DNA of 34,674 nucleotides from an uncultured Phycisphaerales bacterium (GTDB lineage: Bacteria; Planctomycetota; Phycisphaerae; Sedimentisphaerales; Anaerobacaceae), in assembly GCA_937927975.1 (NCBI GenBank), contig CALEZT010000058.1:1-34674 (forward strand), read 5' to 3'. A program made the position numbers and the translations under genes. Positions 16,427-25,849 of this stretch are shown here, in pieces; the stretch's first letter is position 1, and each line of letters begins with the position of its first letter. The notes below the pieces were generated by a model. That model was given only the letters and a program-made list of their open reading frames with translations. It had not been told where the DNA came from and made no database searches.

Positions 16427-18391
16427 CTACTTGAGACTGACCGTCATCGGTTTGGCATCTTCCGCATTCGGCGTCAAACCGGTGGCCGACCAGACATCCG
16501 GCTTATCCCGACCCGCCTTCACAGTATACCTCCCGGGCTCGTAGACGTGGGGGCGGAAACGGGCGCCGTGGATTCGCAGGGTGTACAGGATCTCGCCGTC
16601 GGCCTCCTTTACGACTTGGACGACGGGATTGGAGACGCCTGCGACCACCACCTCCGGCAGGTGCCCGAAGACCTTCCGGCCGTCGTTTTCCTCCATTCGG
16701 AACGTCACGGGCCAGCCGGGATACTGGGCCGCGTCGCCCTCGTCGAGGTTCGCATAGCGAGGCCAGCACTCGAACGTGGTCCGACGGGTCTTCTTGTCGA
16801 AGCGGATCAGGCCGTAACCGTCGCCCAGGGGGGCTTCCGGGTTCCGCTGGTTTTCTCTCATCACTTTGATGTTGTCCAAGCCGGGGTTGGCGTAGGCGAT
16901 CATCGTGATCTTGTTGTACAGGCCGTCGAGGAAGTCCCCCGTCCACGGCAGCGGGCTGCCCGGGATTGGGTCGGCGCCAGGTTTCCCATCCTCAGGCCAC
17001 CACCAGCGACCGTAGTAGCTGTTGAGGATCGCGGGATTCGTGAAGGCGTACGGTCCGTCGCGGAAGGCATCGATGCCGTGCTTGACCACCACGGCCAAGT
17101 GCTGGTCGCCGCAGAGATGGCTGGCCAGGGCGCGTCGGATGGCCGCCAGCGCCTTGTTGCGTCCTGTCTGCGGCCAGCCGTTGCAGTCCAGATCGGCCAG
17201 CAGGCGATTGTCCTTCGATCCGTGCAGGTGCACTGCGCCGCAGAATGCGGTTTGTGAGAGCACGGCCTTCATCTCGGTTCCGGTCCAGTCCTGTCCCCAC
17301 TCCTCCAGAAACTTCATCTGCCGGTCGCCCAGCAGCTTCAGTCCGGGCAAATCGATCTTTCCGGGGTCGTAGCCGGCCTCGCGGATGTGGTCTGGCCGGG
17401 GCCCCATCTGCGGGATCTTACCCTTGGGGCCGCTCTTGAACTGGCGATCCGCCAGGATGGCGAAGTCCACGCCGCCGACACGGAGACGGGTGAAGTAGAC
17501 CGGGATGTCCTGCGCGATCGGAGCCGGGTCTACGGGGTCGGGAAGGTGCGCCGTCTGGCACCGCTGCACCATGCGGATGTACTCGGCCGGATAGAAGTAG
17601 CCCCCGGAATCGCCCGCCGTGGAGTCGGCGACGATTCCGCCTTCGCCCCACACATTGCCCTGCCCGATGTCGTGGTCGTCCGGGATGGTCACGACCGGGC
17701 GGTCCCTGATGACCTCGCGGAACTGGTGCCCCCACAGCAGCCAGGACGCCGTGTGCTCCGTGTGGTCGTAGCTCTGGTCGCCCGCGAAGAACAGCAGGTC
17801 CGGGTCCTGCTTCTTGAGTTTCGCCACGATCTCGGCCCGGTCGCCGCGGTCGGCGTTCGAGGTGCAGGAGAGGGAACCGACGACGATTACGTCCTTGCCC
17901 ACAGGGTCCTTGCGAATCAGGCCCTCGAACATCGCCTGTTCGCCGTGCCGGACCCGATAGGGAACGTCCTGCGTGCCGTCCCACGGCTGGATCCGGAAGT
18001 GCGCGGACCAGCCGGGGTAGATCACCGGCGCCCGGGCGACTTCTCGCCACTGGCCGTCCCTCTTGAACTCCAAACGCACCTCGCGGGCCTCGTCCGGCTT
18101 CAGCGGATAGAGCTGCGCCGTCATCTTCAGGACGCCGTGATCGTGGGTGTACAGAGCGAAACCGACGACCTGATCCCGCGGGACCTTTACGAATCGGGCC
18201 AGGAAGATGGCTGCGGACTTGTCCCAGATGTCCTGGCGGGAGAACGAATCCAACGACCTGCCCCGCTCGCCCGGGAAAGGAGCACTGTCCACACCTGCGT
18301 CGGGAGGCGTTTGCCCGGATGTCGCTGCAAACGCACTGCAAACGAGTCCGGCGGCCAGTACCAGCGACAGAAACGACAATCTTGGCATCAT
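16427..18391 (-). CDS. secreted PhoD-like metallophosphatase
   Basis: About 654 residues with a signal peptide (MMPRLSFLSLVLAAGLVCSAFA). A beta-rich N-terminal region leads into a calcineurin-like domain related to alkaline phosphatase D. Metal-ligand motifs include SCTSNADRG, DLLFFAGDQSYDH, IPDDHDIGQGN (with the DDHD signature), SQTAF, and SHLCGDQHLAVVVKHG near the end of the domain. A C-terminal beta region follows (about 560-654). It probably hydrolyses phosphate mono- or diesters in the periplasm; the substrate is unknown. I start it at the ATG at 18391, which has GGGAG eight bases upstream; a TTG at 18397 is too close to that site. It appears to be a single-gene unit. Confidence 0.85.
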   Translation of the reverse strand: MMPRLSFLSLVLAAGLVCSAFAATSGQTPPDAGVDSAPFPGERGRSLDSFSRQDIWDKSAAIFLARFVKVPRDQVVGFALYTHDHGVLKMTAQLYPLKPDEAREVRLEFKRDGQWREVARAPVIYPGWSAHFRIQPWDGTQDVPYRVRHGEQAMFEGLIRKDPVGKDVIVVGSLSCTSNADRGDRAEIVAKLKKQDPDLLFFAGDQSYDHTEHTASWLLWGHQFREVIRDRPVVTIPDDHDIGQGNVWGEGGIVADSTAGDSGGYFYPAEYIRMVQRCQTAHLPDPVDPAPIAQDIPVYFTRLRVGGVDFAILADRQFKSGPKGKIPQMGPRPDHIREAGYDPGKIDLPGLKLLGDRQMKFLEEWGQDWTGTEMKAVLSQTAFCGAVHLHGSKDNRLLADLDCNGWPQTGRNKALAAIRRALASHLCGDQHLAVVVKHGIDAFRDGPYAFTNPAILNSYYGRWWWPEDGKPGADPIPGSPLPWTGDFLDGLYNKITMIAYANPGLDNIKVMRENQRNPEAPLGDGYGLIRFDKKTRRTTFECWPRYANLDEGDAAQYPGWPVTFRMEENDGRKVFGHLPEVVVAGVSNPVVQVVKEADGEILYTLRIHGARFRPHVYEPGRYTVKAGRDKPDVWSATGLTPNAEDAKPMTVSLK

Positions 18392-18938
18392 GATCAAGAC
18401 TCCCGGGTTACCCCTTCGTCTAATGTTTCGGTGGCGGTTGCGGCAGGATACAGGGGATAGTAACCTGCTGTAACCGAATTGTATCCGGTTTTGCCTCAGC
18501 TCTCCAGCTTCTATGCCATCGCACTCAGTTCGACCTCTCCCCGTTCATCCAACCCGCTTCGGTCTCGCACAGATCCGTCGCCGGTTGATCCGGGGCATCT
18601 TCCTGGAGTACTATGGCGGGGGCAAGGGCCGGGAACAAGGAGAAAACAGGTTCGCACAGAGACCGTGTGCGACTCCGTTTCGCGGGGCCAGTTCCTCATC
18701 TTGAGCGGCAGCGAAGAGCCTGCCCTGAGCCTTCGAAGGAATCCAGGCACGGGATGAGAACAGGCACTGGTCGCATCCGATCGCCAGGCGCTCCGCTTCG
18801 CTCACCATGACAAACGCGCGTGATGCCCCCACGAAATCGGGTCGCGTACGCAAAGGGCGAAGGGATGCGTACTGTGCTTCTCCAGGCAGAGCAAACCCAG
18901 TTCCCCATTCACAATCACGGAGACCCCGCATCCATCTG

Positions 18939-19155
18939 GATTCCGCCGCAAGCGGCGGGGGTTTTCCGCTGTGGAGCCACCAGCACAGAGGGTGCTGCGT
19001 ACACCTCCCATGCGGATTGCGCAGTCCCGTCACAGGCGAGCATCTCAAGCCGGAGATCCCAACGCAAAAGACACTTCCCATGCGACCATGTCGGCCGTTA
19101 CTGGCCACAAGGCTATCGTCGTCAAGAAGCGGCAAACGTCCGCTCCACAGCGGAA
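18939..19155. repeat. dispersed repeat, copy B, with 14-bp inverted ends
   Basis: It begins GATTCCGCCGC AA GCGGCGG (hairpin), then TTCCGCTGTGGAGC at 18964-18977, whose exact complement GCTCCACAGCGGAA closes the element at 19142-19155. The inside aligns block by block with copy A. No transposase frame is present. The flanking 18480-18938 and 19156-19261 stretches contain no gene I can support. Confidence 0.65.
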
Positions 19156-19261
19156 TAGTCTCACGATTCAAGACGTGACCTGTGCTGTGATTGGCCTTCC
19201 GTCTCCGGTCTAAAGGAACGAACCTTGGGAATTCGGAACAGCGTCCACCGCGGCCCGAAAT

Positions 19262-19951
19262 TCAATGCGTCGTTCGGACCCGACGCCGTGCTCTCCTGCA
19301 CCAGCCTGCGGAGCTCAGCCCCAGGACTACGAGCAGCGCCGCTCCAGGTACTGGTACCGTGACCGGAAGCGAGGCAGCCGACTCTCCTCCGTAGATCCGG
19401 AAGGCGGCCACCTTGAAAGGCCAGACACTCCACGGGTCCTCGCCCACCCTGTAGGCGAAGAGTCCGGGCACATCGGGGGAGGCCCAGTTCCAGGTGGCCC
19501 ACGTCGTCTCCGGTGCCGTCATGACGAGCCAATAGGGGGTGTCTGGGCTCAAGACCGGACGGCTGTACGAGGAAACGAACAGCAAGGGATTGATTTGGTC
19601 GATGTCGCCCATCATGCCGTGCAATCCGAACGACTCCAAAGACACGCCCGGCTGGCCTCCGGCGTCGGTCATCAGCCATATATCCACCGAATTGTCGCCC
19701 GTGACCCGGCAGGCCGCCACCTCAATGCGGTCCAACTCATACGCCTGCTCGCCGGCAAAGGAGAATGTGAAACCCGCCAGCCAGGGCCCATCGAAAGGGG
19801 AACTGCCGAGCATTGCGCCCCACGCGATGTCGTAGCTGTCCCCCGGGCCAAGAGTGTCGTAGAGAATGACGGCTCCTGCTGGCCCGCCGGCCAGAAGAAG
19901 GATGGCGGTGACGATTGGAACAAACCTGAGAATGCCATACATGCTGCCCAT
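19262..19951 (-). CDS. secreted choice-anchor (R-like) protein with PEP-CTERM-like tail
   Basis: A 229-residue exported protein. A signal peptide covers about 1-27 (ending AGA/VIL). The body has the pattern of choice-anchor R proteins: FTFSFAGEQAYELDRIEVAAC, VDIWLMTDAGGQPG, YWLVMTAPETTWATWNW. The C-terminus is a sorting tail: VPVPGAALL, a short hydrophobic helix and a basic end (RRARRR), like PEP-CTERM/VPxPG tails recognised by exosortase. It is probably surface-attached; no enzymatic motif is seen. GGAGG eight bases before the ATG at 19951 supports the start. It has its own strong promoter and a leader of about 100 bases containing a 9-bp hairpin. Confidence 0.8.
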   Translation of the reverse strand: MGSMYGILRFVPIVTAILLLAGGPAGAVILYDTLGPGDSYDIAWGAMLGSSPFDGPWLAGFTFSFAGEQAYELDRIEVAACRVTGDNSVDIWLMTDAGGQPGVSLESFGLHGMMGDIDQINPLLFVSSYSRPVLSPDTPYWLVMTAPETTWATWNWASPDVPGLFAYRVGEDPWSVWPFKVAAFRIYGGESAASLPVTVPVPGAALLVVLGLSSAGWCRRARRRVRTTH

Positions 19952-19991
19952 CTCACAGTCCTCCTACCCAAGAATCGGCCCCCAAAGCCCG

Positions 19992-20017
19992 GACGGCGGA
20001 ACCCCGACCGTCGTCCA
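19992..20017 (-). other. stem-loop in the choice-anchor gene leader
   Basis: A 9-bp stem with one G-T pair (GGACGGCGG opposite CCGTCGTCC, plus-strand reading) and an eight-base loop, between the promoter and the ribosome-binding site. No known riboswitch is recognised. Confidence 0.35.
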
Positions 20018-20061
20018 TTTCCGTTTTGTCGAGGCAGAACATACACACCTACCTATGAGAC

Positions 20062-20091
20062 AGTATAGCGTAGCCGCGACGTTTCTGTCAA
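20062..20091 (-). promoter_or_regulatory. strong sigma-70 type promoter of the choice-anchor gene
   Basis: Minus strand: TTGACA (six of six), 18-base spacer, TATACT (five of six). This is the best housekeeping promoter in the window. Predicted start near 20055. Confidence 0.75.
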
Positions 20092-20212
20092 GAACGTCTT
20101 TCGGGACATGGGACCTTGGGAATTTCGGTCAGGACCCTACGATAGGAGACAAAACCGCCCTAGGACCCCCGCTACAGGCCTTCAGGAAGCAGCACGCGTG
20201 GTGGTGCAATAA

Positions 20213-20464
20213 CTTCGGGGTACCCGCGTCCTTCTTAAAACAGCCGCATGCGGGGCGGTCCGGATCGGCACCTGGAATCTGGAGATCGCCAACGAGCGCG
20301 GCGCCCGCCGTCCACAGCGACTGAGAGTCAATCCGGATCTGACCGGCTTATGCGGGGCCCTTCCCATCACGCAGATCAACTTCCAGGATGGCAAGGTTGA
20401 TTTTCCGGTGGTCATGCAGTTCGGTGATCGGTCGTTTGAAATGCTCTTCAGCGGCAAGATCTAG
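20213..20464 (+). pseudogene. C-terminal remnant of an unidentified protein gene
   Basis: An 83-codon open frame between a TAA and a TAG, with no start codon or ribosome-binding site. From about 20255 it reads like real protein: VRIGTWNLEIANERG, then RLRVNPDLTGL and ITQINFQDGKVDFPVV, ending FGDRSFEMLFSGKI. That is the pattern of a small beta-sandwich or lipocalin-like repeat domain found at the ends of larger planctomycete proteins. The 5' part is missing, so it is probably the tail of a deleted gene. The assignment rests on composition and pattern only. Confidence 0.45.
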
Positions 20465-20570
20465 AACTCGAAGCTTGTCGGAGAGAGGATTGTGGGAGGA
20501 CGCTGCGAAGCGTTGTGATGATCTTGCGGAAGGTTCTCCGGAGGCGTGCCGATCTGTTCGGGCGGGGTTC

Positions 20571-22466
20571 TCAGGATGCCGAGGCGATGGATTCGAGGTG
20601 CTCCCAGCGCTCGTAGGCTTGGGCGTGCTGGGCTTCGAGCTCGGTTAGGCGTTTCTTGACCAGCACGACGTTGGCCGGGTTGCGGTAGGACGACGGATCG
20701 GCCAGTTGGTTGTGAACAGCCGCCAGTTCGCTTTCCAGGGACTCGATCAGCGCCGGCAGCGACTCCAGCTCTTTGGACTCCTTGAACGAGAGCTTCCGTG
20801 GTTGGCTGGCCTTGCGGGCTTCCTGATAGAGCTTCTTCTTGTCGACCTTGGGTTCATCGGGCTCGGATGCTCCCTCCCTCTGCTGGCGGCGCCAGTCCTC
20901 GTAGCCGCCGACGAATTCCTCGATCGCGCCGTTGCCCGTGAAGACCAGCGTGCTGGTGACGACGTTGTCGAGAAACGCCCGGTCGTGGCAGATCAGCAGC
21001 ACGGTGCCCTTGAAGTTGATCAACAACTCTTCGAGCAGTTCCAGCGTCTCGCTGTCCAGATCGTTGGTCGGCTCGTCGAGGACCAGCAGGTTGGCCGGTT
21101 GGGTGAAGAGCCGGGCCAGCAGCAGGCGGTTGCGTTCGCCGCCGGAGAGACAGCGGACGCGCGTCCTGGCCCGTTCCGGCGTGAATAGAAAGTCCCGCAG
21201 ATAGCCGATGATGTGCCGGCTCTTGCCGTCGAGGGTTACGGTGCTCCCGTTGGGCAGCACGTTCTCCCACACGCTCTTATCCTCGTCGAGCTGCCGCCGC
21301 AACTGGTCGAAGTACGTAATCGACAGTTGCGTGCCCTGGCGGATCGCGCCCGTCTGCGGCGTCAATTCGCCCAGCAGCAGCCGAACCAGCGTGGTCTTGC
21401 CGCAGCCGTTGGGTCCGATGATGCCGATCTTGTCGCCCCGCGCGATCAATGCGTCGAAATCCCGGATGAGCGGCTTGTCGTCGTAACTATAGCCGACGCC
21501 CTTGGCCTCCAGCACCATCGTGCCCGAGTTCTGGGCCTCGGCCAGCTTGAGCGTCGCGGTCCCGAGCTTCTCGCGACGGGCCCGACGTTCCGCCCGCATC
21601 TTCAAGAGGGCCTGCACGCGCCCTTCGTTGCGATGGCGCCGGGCCTTGATTCCCTGGCGAATCCAGACCTCTTCCTGGGCCAGCTTCTTGTCGAGTCTTT
21701 CCCACTCCTTCTCCTCGGCCTCGAGCACTGCCTGCTTTCGTTCGAGGAACGTGTCGTAGTCGCACGACCAGTCGAACAACTGGCCACGATCGATCTCGAT
21801 GATCCGCGTGGCCAGCCTGCGAAGCAGCATTCGGTCGTGCGTGACGAACAGCAGCGTCCTGCCCATCCCGAGCAGATAGCTCTCCAGCCAGGCGATCGAG
21901 TCGATATCCAGATGGTTCGTCGGCTCATCGAGCAGGAGCAGGTCGGGCTCGCACACCAGCGCGGCCGCCAGCAGCACGCGCCGCTTCTGACCGCCCGACA
22001 GAGTTGGGTAGTCCGCGTCGGGGTCCAGACCCATGCGCGTCGTGATGCTCGCGATCTCTTCGAGCACCGACCACGCGCGACGGGCGTCCAGTTGTTCGTG
22101 CAACTGGTGAAGCCGGTGGTGGTCGGGATCCCGATGCGCCGCCAGGCGCGCTTCCTCGCGATGGTAAGCCACCATCAACTCGCCGCGATCGCCCAGACCC
22201 CGCGCGATGATCTCGAAAACCGAGCCATCGAGGTTGTGCGGGATCGTCTGCGAGAAATACGCGATCTTCAGGCCCGATTCCGCCTGCACGGTCCCGGCGT
22301 CCGGGACGACCTGACCGGCCAGGATCTTCATCAGCGTCGATTTGCCGGTCCCATTGCGGCCCAGCAGGCCGATCCGCTGTTGCCTGTCGATTTGCAGACT
22401 GACCCCATCCAGCAGCGGAGGCCCGCCAAAGGCGATCCTGATCTCTTGCAGCGATACCAAAGCCAT
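20571..22466 (-). CDS. uup: ABC-F ATPase, Uup type
   Basis: A soluble protein of 631 residues with two ABC ATPase domains and no membrane segments. Domain 1: Walker A GRNGTGKST, signature LSGGQ, Walker B LLLLDEPTNHLD. Domain 2: GPNGCGKTT, LSGGE, LLVLDEPTNDLD. The two are joined by a charged linker (about 245-320). The C-terminal lysine/glutamate-rich coiled coil (about 540-631, including RKLSFKESKELESLP) is typical of Uup, which acts on ribosomes or branched DNA. The ATG at 22466 gives the family start MALVSLQEIRIAFG; the longer in-frame extension upstream is unlike the family. It lies downstream of murB on the same strand with a gap of 183 bases. Confidence 0.9.
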   Translation of the reverse strand: MALVSLQEIRIAFGGPPLLDGVSLQIDRQQRIGLLGRNGTGKSTLMKILAGQVVPDAGTVQAESGLKIAYFSQTIPHNLDGSVFEIIARGLGDRGELMVAYHREEARLAAHRDPDHHRLHQLHEQLDARRAWSVLEEIASITTRMGLDPDADYPTLSGGQKRRVLLAAALVCEPDLLLLDEPTNHLDIDSIAWLESYLLGMGRTLLFVTHDRMLLRRLATRIIEIDRGQLFDWSCDYDTFLERKQAVLEAEEKEWERLDKKLAQEEVWIRQGIKARRHRNEGRVQALLKMRAERRARREKLGTATLKLAEAQNSGTMVLEAKGVGYSYDDKPLIRDFDALIARGDKIGIIGPNGCGKTTLVRLLLGELTPQTGAIRQGTQLSITYFDQLRRQLDEDKSVWENVLPNGSTVTLDGKSRHIIGYLRDFLFTPERARTRVRCLSGGERNRLLLARLFTQPANLLVLDEPTNDLDSETLELLEELLINFKGTVLLICHDRAFLDNVVTSTLVFTGNGAIEEFVGGYEDWRRQQREGASEPDEPKVDKKKLYQEARKASQPRKLSFKESKELESLPALIESLESELAAVHNQLADPSSYRNPANVVLVKKRLTELEAQHAQAYERWEHLESIASAS

Positions 22467-22649
22467 CGTATAGAACAATCCCGCGGGATATCGATTCCAG
22501 GGTTCCGTCAGCGACCATACCCCCGCCAGCCATCCTATCATACTGGTCGCTTGAACTCAATTCTCGCCTTGCGCAGCCCACGGTCATGCACGAACGGCAC
22601 TTCTGTCCGCGAGGTCTGCTATCCCGTGGGCTTGCGTTCTTTGCGGTTC

Positions 22650-23600
22650 TCAGATCGGCCTGACGCAGCCTGTCGAGTGCACGAATCGCACCTCGCATTC
22701 GAGGGCCAGGCCGGTCCGGGCGGCCACTCGTCGGCGGATCAGCTCGATCAGCTCCAGCACATCGCCGGCGCGGGCGTTGCCCCGGTTCACGATGAAGTTG
22801 GCGTGTCGGTCGCTCACCTGCGCGTCGCCGACGGAGAGGCCTTTGAGCTCTGTGTCCTCGATGATCTTGCCCGGCGGACCGAAGCGGCCGTAAGCGTCGG
22901 GATCGTTCTTGAAGACCGACCCGCAGTTGGGCAGGGTCAAAGGGAACTTCCTGCGCCGGTCCCGCAGGATCTGACGCATCTTGGCAGCGATCTCGCTCGG
23001 TCGGCCCCCGACCAGGGCCATCGTCGCTTCCAGGATCACCCAGTCCTCGCGCTGGAACCGGCTGGAGCGATAGGCGAATTCGCAGTCTTCCCGGCGAAGG
23101 ACTCGCGGCGTCCCCGAGCGGTCCATCGCCTTGACCGCGGTGACGGCCTGCCCGATGGTCCGCTGGAGACTGCCGCCGTTCATGAAGATCAGGCCGCCGA
23201 GCGTGCCGGGAATGCCGACGATGTGTTCGAGGCCGGAGAGCCCCGCCAGGCCGGCGACGCGAGCCAGGTGCGACGCCGAGACGCCGCTCTCGGCTCGAAC
23301 GGTCGTCCCTGTGATTGTGACGCGGGCTAGGCTTCGACCGACTCGGACCGCGACGCCGCGAAGGCCCGCGTCGTCGAACAGGAGATTCGAGCCTTTGCCG
23401 ATCACGACGATGGGGATTCCGAGCTCGCTCGCGCATCGCAGCGTCGTGGCCATCTGCTCGCAGGAGGCCGGCTCGACGAGAAAGTCGGCAGGCCCGCCGA
23501 TCCGCCACGTGCCGCAGGCGCTCAGCGGAACCTCGCGGCGAAACGAAACCCCGCCCGCCTGGAGGGCGCCTTCGAGAGCCAGAGAGAGCGACACATTCAT
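22650..23600 (-). CDS. murB: UDP-N-acetylenolpyruvoylglucosamine reductase
   Basis: A 316-residue FAD enzyme that reduces UDP-GlcNAc-enolpyruvate to UDP-MurNAc for peptidoglycan. FAD-site motifs: WRIGGPADFLVEP, GKGSNLLFDD and GIPGTLGGLIFMNGG. Catalytic residues: arginine in YRSSRF, serine in NCGSVFKN and glutamate in ALECEVRFV near the C-terminus. It is a type II MurB (short, without the extra loop of type I). Presence of murB fits current evidence that Planctomycetota make peptidoglycan. The ribosome-binding site before ATG 23600 is weak. It is divergent from the nucleoside hydrolase gene. Confidence 0.93.
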   Translation of the reverse strand: MNVSLSLALEGALQAGGVSFRREVPLSACGTWRIGGPADFLVEPASCEQMATTLRCASELGIPIVVIGKGSNLLFDDAGLRGVAVRVGRSLARVTITGTTVRAESGVSASHLARVAGLAGLSGLEHIVGIPGTLGGLIFMNGGSLQRTIGQAVTAVKAMDRSGTPRVLRREDCEFAYRSSRFQREDWVILEATMALVGGRPSEIAAKMRQILRDRRRKFPLTLPNCGSVFKNDPDAYGRFGPPGKIIEDTELKGLSVGDAQVSDRHANFIVNRGNARAGDVLELIELIRRRVAARTGLALECEVRFVHSTGCVRPI

Positions 23601-23713
23601 CGTATTTCAGCAGTCCTGCAATTCGAGCGAAAACATGGCATGGAAAACGATGATACGGGGTCTCCGCTGCGGATTCAATCCGTTGTGCGTTTCGGCGTCC
23701 TGAGCGGTTCGAC

Positions 23714-23742
23714 TTGACGCAGGCGCACGCGTGGGGTAGGGT
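23714..23742 (+). promoter_or_regulatory. promoter candidate for the hydrolase-DUF2293 pair
   Basis: TTGACG, 17-base spacer, TAGGGT; five of six and three of six matches. About 75 bases before the start codon at 23819. Confidence 0.4.
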
Positions 23743-23818
23743 TCCGGCGTGGCGCAATCGCGGCCGAATGCCTGATGCCTGGCCCGTCGGATGCAGGGCT
23801 AAACGAGGAGTGCACGGT

Positions 23819-25849
23819 ATGAATACTGGATTTGTGTATTGGGCGATTGCAGGGATGATGGCCCTTGGATCGGCGGCGTCGCCCCTGGGCGCTCAACCCC
23901 AGGATTCCGGCAGACCGGTCTCGGTCATCTTCGACACCGACATCGGCACAGACGTGGACGACGCCGGGGCCCTGGCGGTACTTCACGTGCTGGCCGACCG
24001 GGGCGAGGCCAGGATCCTGGCGACGATCAGCGCGAATCGCAATCGCTGGTGCGGCCCCGCGCTGGACGCGATCAACACGTACTACGGTCGAGGGGACCTC
24101 CCCATCGGCTGCTCGAGGACGGGTCCCGATCCCGAGGAATGGTATCACCAGCGCGTAGGCGGATTCCCGCACGACTTGACGGACAGCAATGAAGCCCCGC
24201 CGGCGGTCGATCTCTATCGCAAGATTCTGGCTGGCCAGCCCGATAACAGCGTGGCCATCGTGGTTGTGGGCTGGCTTACCAATATGGCCGAGCTGCTCGA
24301 CAGCGGGGCGGACCGCCACAGTTCGCTTGGTGGAAGAGACCTGGTGCGGACCAAAGTCAGGGAGTTGGTCGCCATGGGTGGAACGTGGCCCAATTCGCCC
24401 AAGGACGAAGGCGAGTACAACTTCAGCATGGACCGAGCCGCCGCCCAGAAGGTGATTCGCGACTGGCCGGGCCCGATCGTGTTCACCGGACTGGGCAAAG
24501 ACGTGATGACCGGGAGGCGGCTGGTTCGCGAAGGACCTAAGGACAATCCGGTTCCCGCGTTCTATCGGAGCTTCTTCGAGGCCAACAAGGTGTCTGAACG
24601 ATCCAGTTGGGATCTCATCGCCGTGCTGTACGCGGTTCGCGGGGTTTCGGACTTCTTCACCGTCGTCGCGGGGGGCAAATGCGTCAGTCTGGAAGACGGA
24701 GGCAATCGGTGGGTCGCCGGCGCGCCTTCGAGTCATGCCTACCTGGACTACAAGATGCCGCCGCAGGATCTGGCCGTTGTGTTGGAGGATTTGCTGCTGG
24801 CGCCGCGAGCCCGGTTTGCGGAGAGGATCACGCCTCAGAAGGGCATAGCCGACCCTTGCGATGGAACTGTGTGGTACGACGGCAGGCTCGTCCTGCTGGA
24901 AGGCAGGGGATGGGAGGAGACTGAATCGCACTATGATCGGCTGCCCGCCAAGGGCAAGGACCGGGTCCGGGCGCCGGTCTGGAATCTCAGTCGCGACAGC
25001 GCCGGCCTGTGCCTGCGTTTCACGACGGACGCTGCGACCATCAAGATCCGCTGGACTCTCCGCGACGGGAACCTGGCCATGCCGCACATGCCGGCCACGG
25101 GAGTCAGCGGGGTAGACCTTTACTGCAGGACCGATGGCGGCCGGTGGACGTTCGTGCAGAACGGGCGACCCGCTGCGATTTCGAACGAGGCGTCGTTTCG
25201 CGTGGCGCCGGGCGCGGAGTGCATGCTGTACTTGCCCCTGTACAACGGTTTGGAGTCCATCGCAATCGGTGTTCCCAAGGGCAAGACCCTTTCAAGACCC
25301 GCGGAGACATCGAGCAGGCCGATCGTCTTCTACGGCACGTCCATCACGCAAGGGGGCTGCGCCTCCCGGCCGGGCATGGCCTGCACCGCCATCGTCGGAA
25401 GAACGCTCGATATTCCGGTCATCAATCTGGGCTTCTCGGGAAACGGCAAGATGGAGCCGGAGATGGCGGACCTTCTGGCGGAGTTGGACCCCGCCGTATA
25501 CGTCATCGACTGCCTGTGGAACATGCGTCCCGAGGAGGTTTCTGAGCGGTTGGCGCCGTTCGTCAAGAAACTCCGCGCAGCCCGGTCCGACACGCCGATT
25601 CTCCTGGCGGAAGACTCCAGCGTCAGCAACACCACGCCGACCCAGAAGGGCGCGATCCTTCGACGGATCTACGAAGACCTGAAGACCGAGGGAGTCTCGA
25701 ACCTGCACTTCCTGTCCAATCGGGACATGCTCGGCGCCGACGGAGACGGCACCGTCGATGGCTGCCACCCCAACGATGTGGGCATGCTGCGCCAGGCGAC
25801 AGTCTTTTGCAGATTCCTGGCCTCCATCCTGGGCGATGAACATCCATGA
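23819..25849 (+). CDS. secreted nucleoside hydrolase-like / SGNH hydrolase fusion
   Basis: A 676-residue exported protein with two catalytic modules. After a signal peptide (about 1-25, ending LGA/QPQ) comes an inosine-uridine nucleoside hydrolase-like domain (about 33-340). Its Ca-binding DTDIGTDVDDAG signature is near residue 39, and further family patterns are VVVGWLTNMAELL and the region around NFSMDRAAAQKV. The C-terminal half (about 370-676) has an SGNH N-terminal beta domain and then a GDSL/SGNH esterase: nucleophile Ser508 in YGTSITQGG, Gly/Asn in LGFSGNGKM, and the Asp-His pair in DGCHPND. Each half is a known family; the joined form suggests removal of an acyl group and a sugar-base or glycosidic bond from one substrate. 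ATG 23819 has GAGGAG upstream. Its stop overlaps the next start by four bases (ATGA). Confidence 0.85.
   Translation: MNTGFVYWAIAGMMALGSAASPLGAQPQDSGRPVSVIFDTDIGTDVDDAGALAVLHVLADRGEARILATISANRNRWCGPALDAINTYYGRGDLPIGCSRTGPDPEEWYHQRVGGFPHDLTDSNEAPPAVDLYRKILAGQPDNSVAIVVVGWLTNMAELLDSGADRHSSLGGRDLVRTKVRELVAMGGTWPNSPKDEGEYNFSMDRAAAQKVIRDWPGPIVFTGLGKDVMTGRRLVREGPKDNPVPAFYRSFFEANKVSERSSWDLIAVLYAVRGVSDFFTVVAGGKCVSLEDGGNRWVAGAPSSHAYLDYKMPPQDLAVVLEDLLLAPRARFAERITPQKGIADPCDGTVWYDGRLVLLEGRGWEETESHYDRLPAKGKDRVRAPVWNLSRDSAGLCLRFTTDAATIKIRWTLRDGNLAMPHMPATGVSGVDLYCRTDGGRWTFVQNGRPAAISNEASFRVAPGAECMLYLPLYNGLESIAIGVPKGKTLSRPAETSSRPIVFYGTSITQGGCASRPGMACTAIVGRTLDIPVINLGFSGNGKMEPEMADLLAELDPAVYVIDCLWNMRPEEVSERLAPFVKKLRAARSDTPILLAEDSSVSNTTPTQKGAILRRIYEDLKTEGVSNLHFLSNRDMLGADGDGTVDGCHPNDVGMLRQATVFCRFLASILGDEHP

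Noticed and set aside
18807..19178. 123-codon plus-strand frame with phrases also found near 12.7 kb
   Set aside because: The similarity comes from the dispersed DNA repeat; frames are not maintained and there is no ribosome-binding site.
19992..20060. c-di-GMP riboswitch in the leader of the choice-anchor gene
   Set aside because: None of the conserved c-di-GMP-I or -II core sequences is present; only a simple hairpin is seen.
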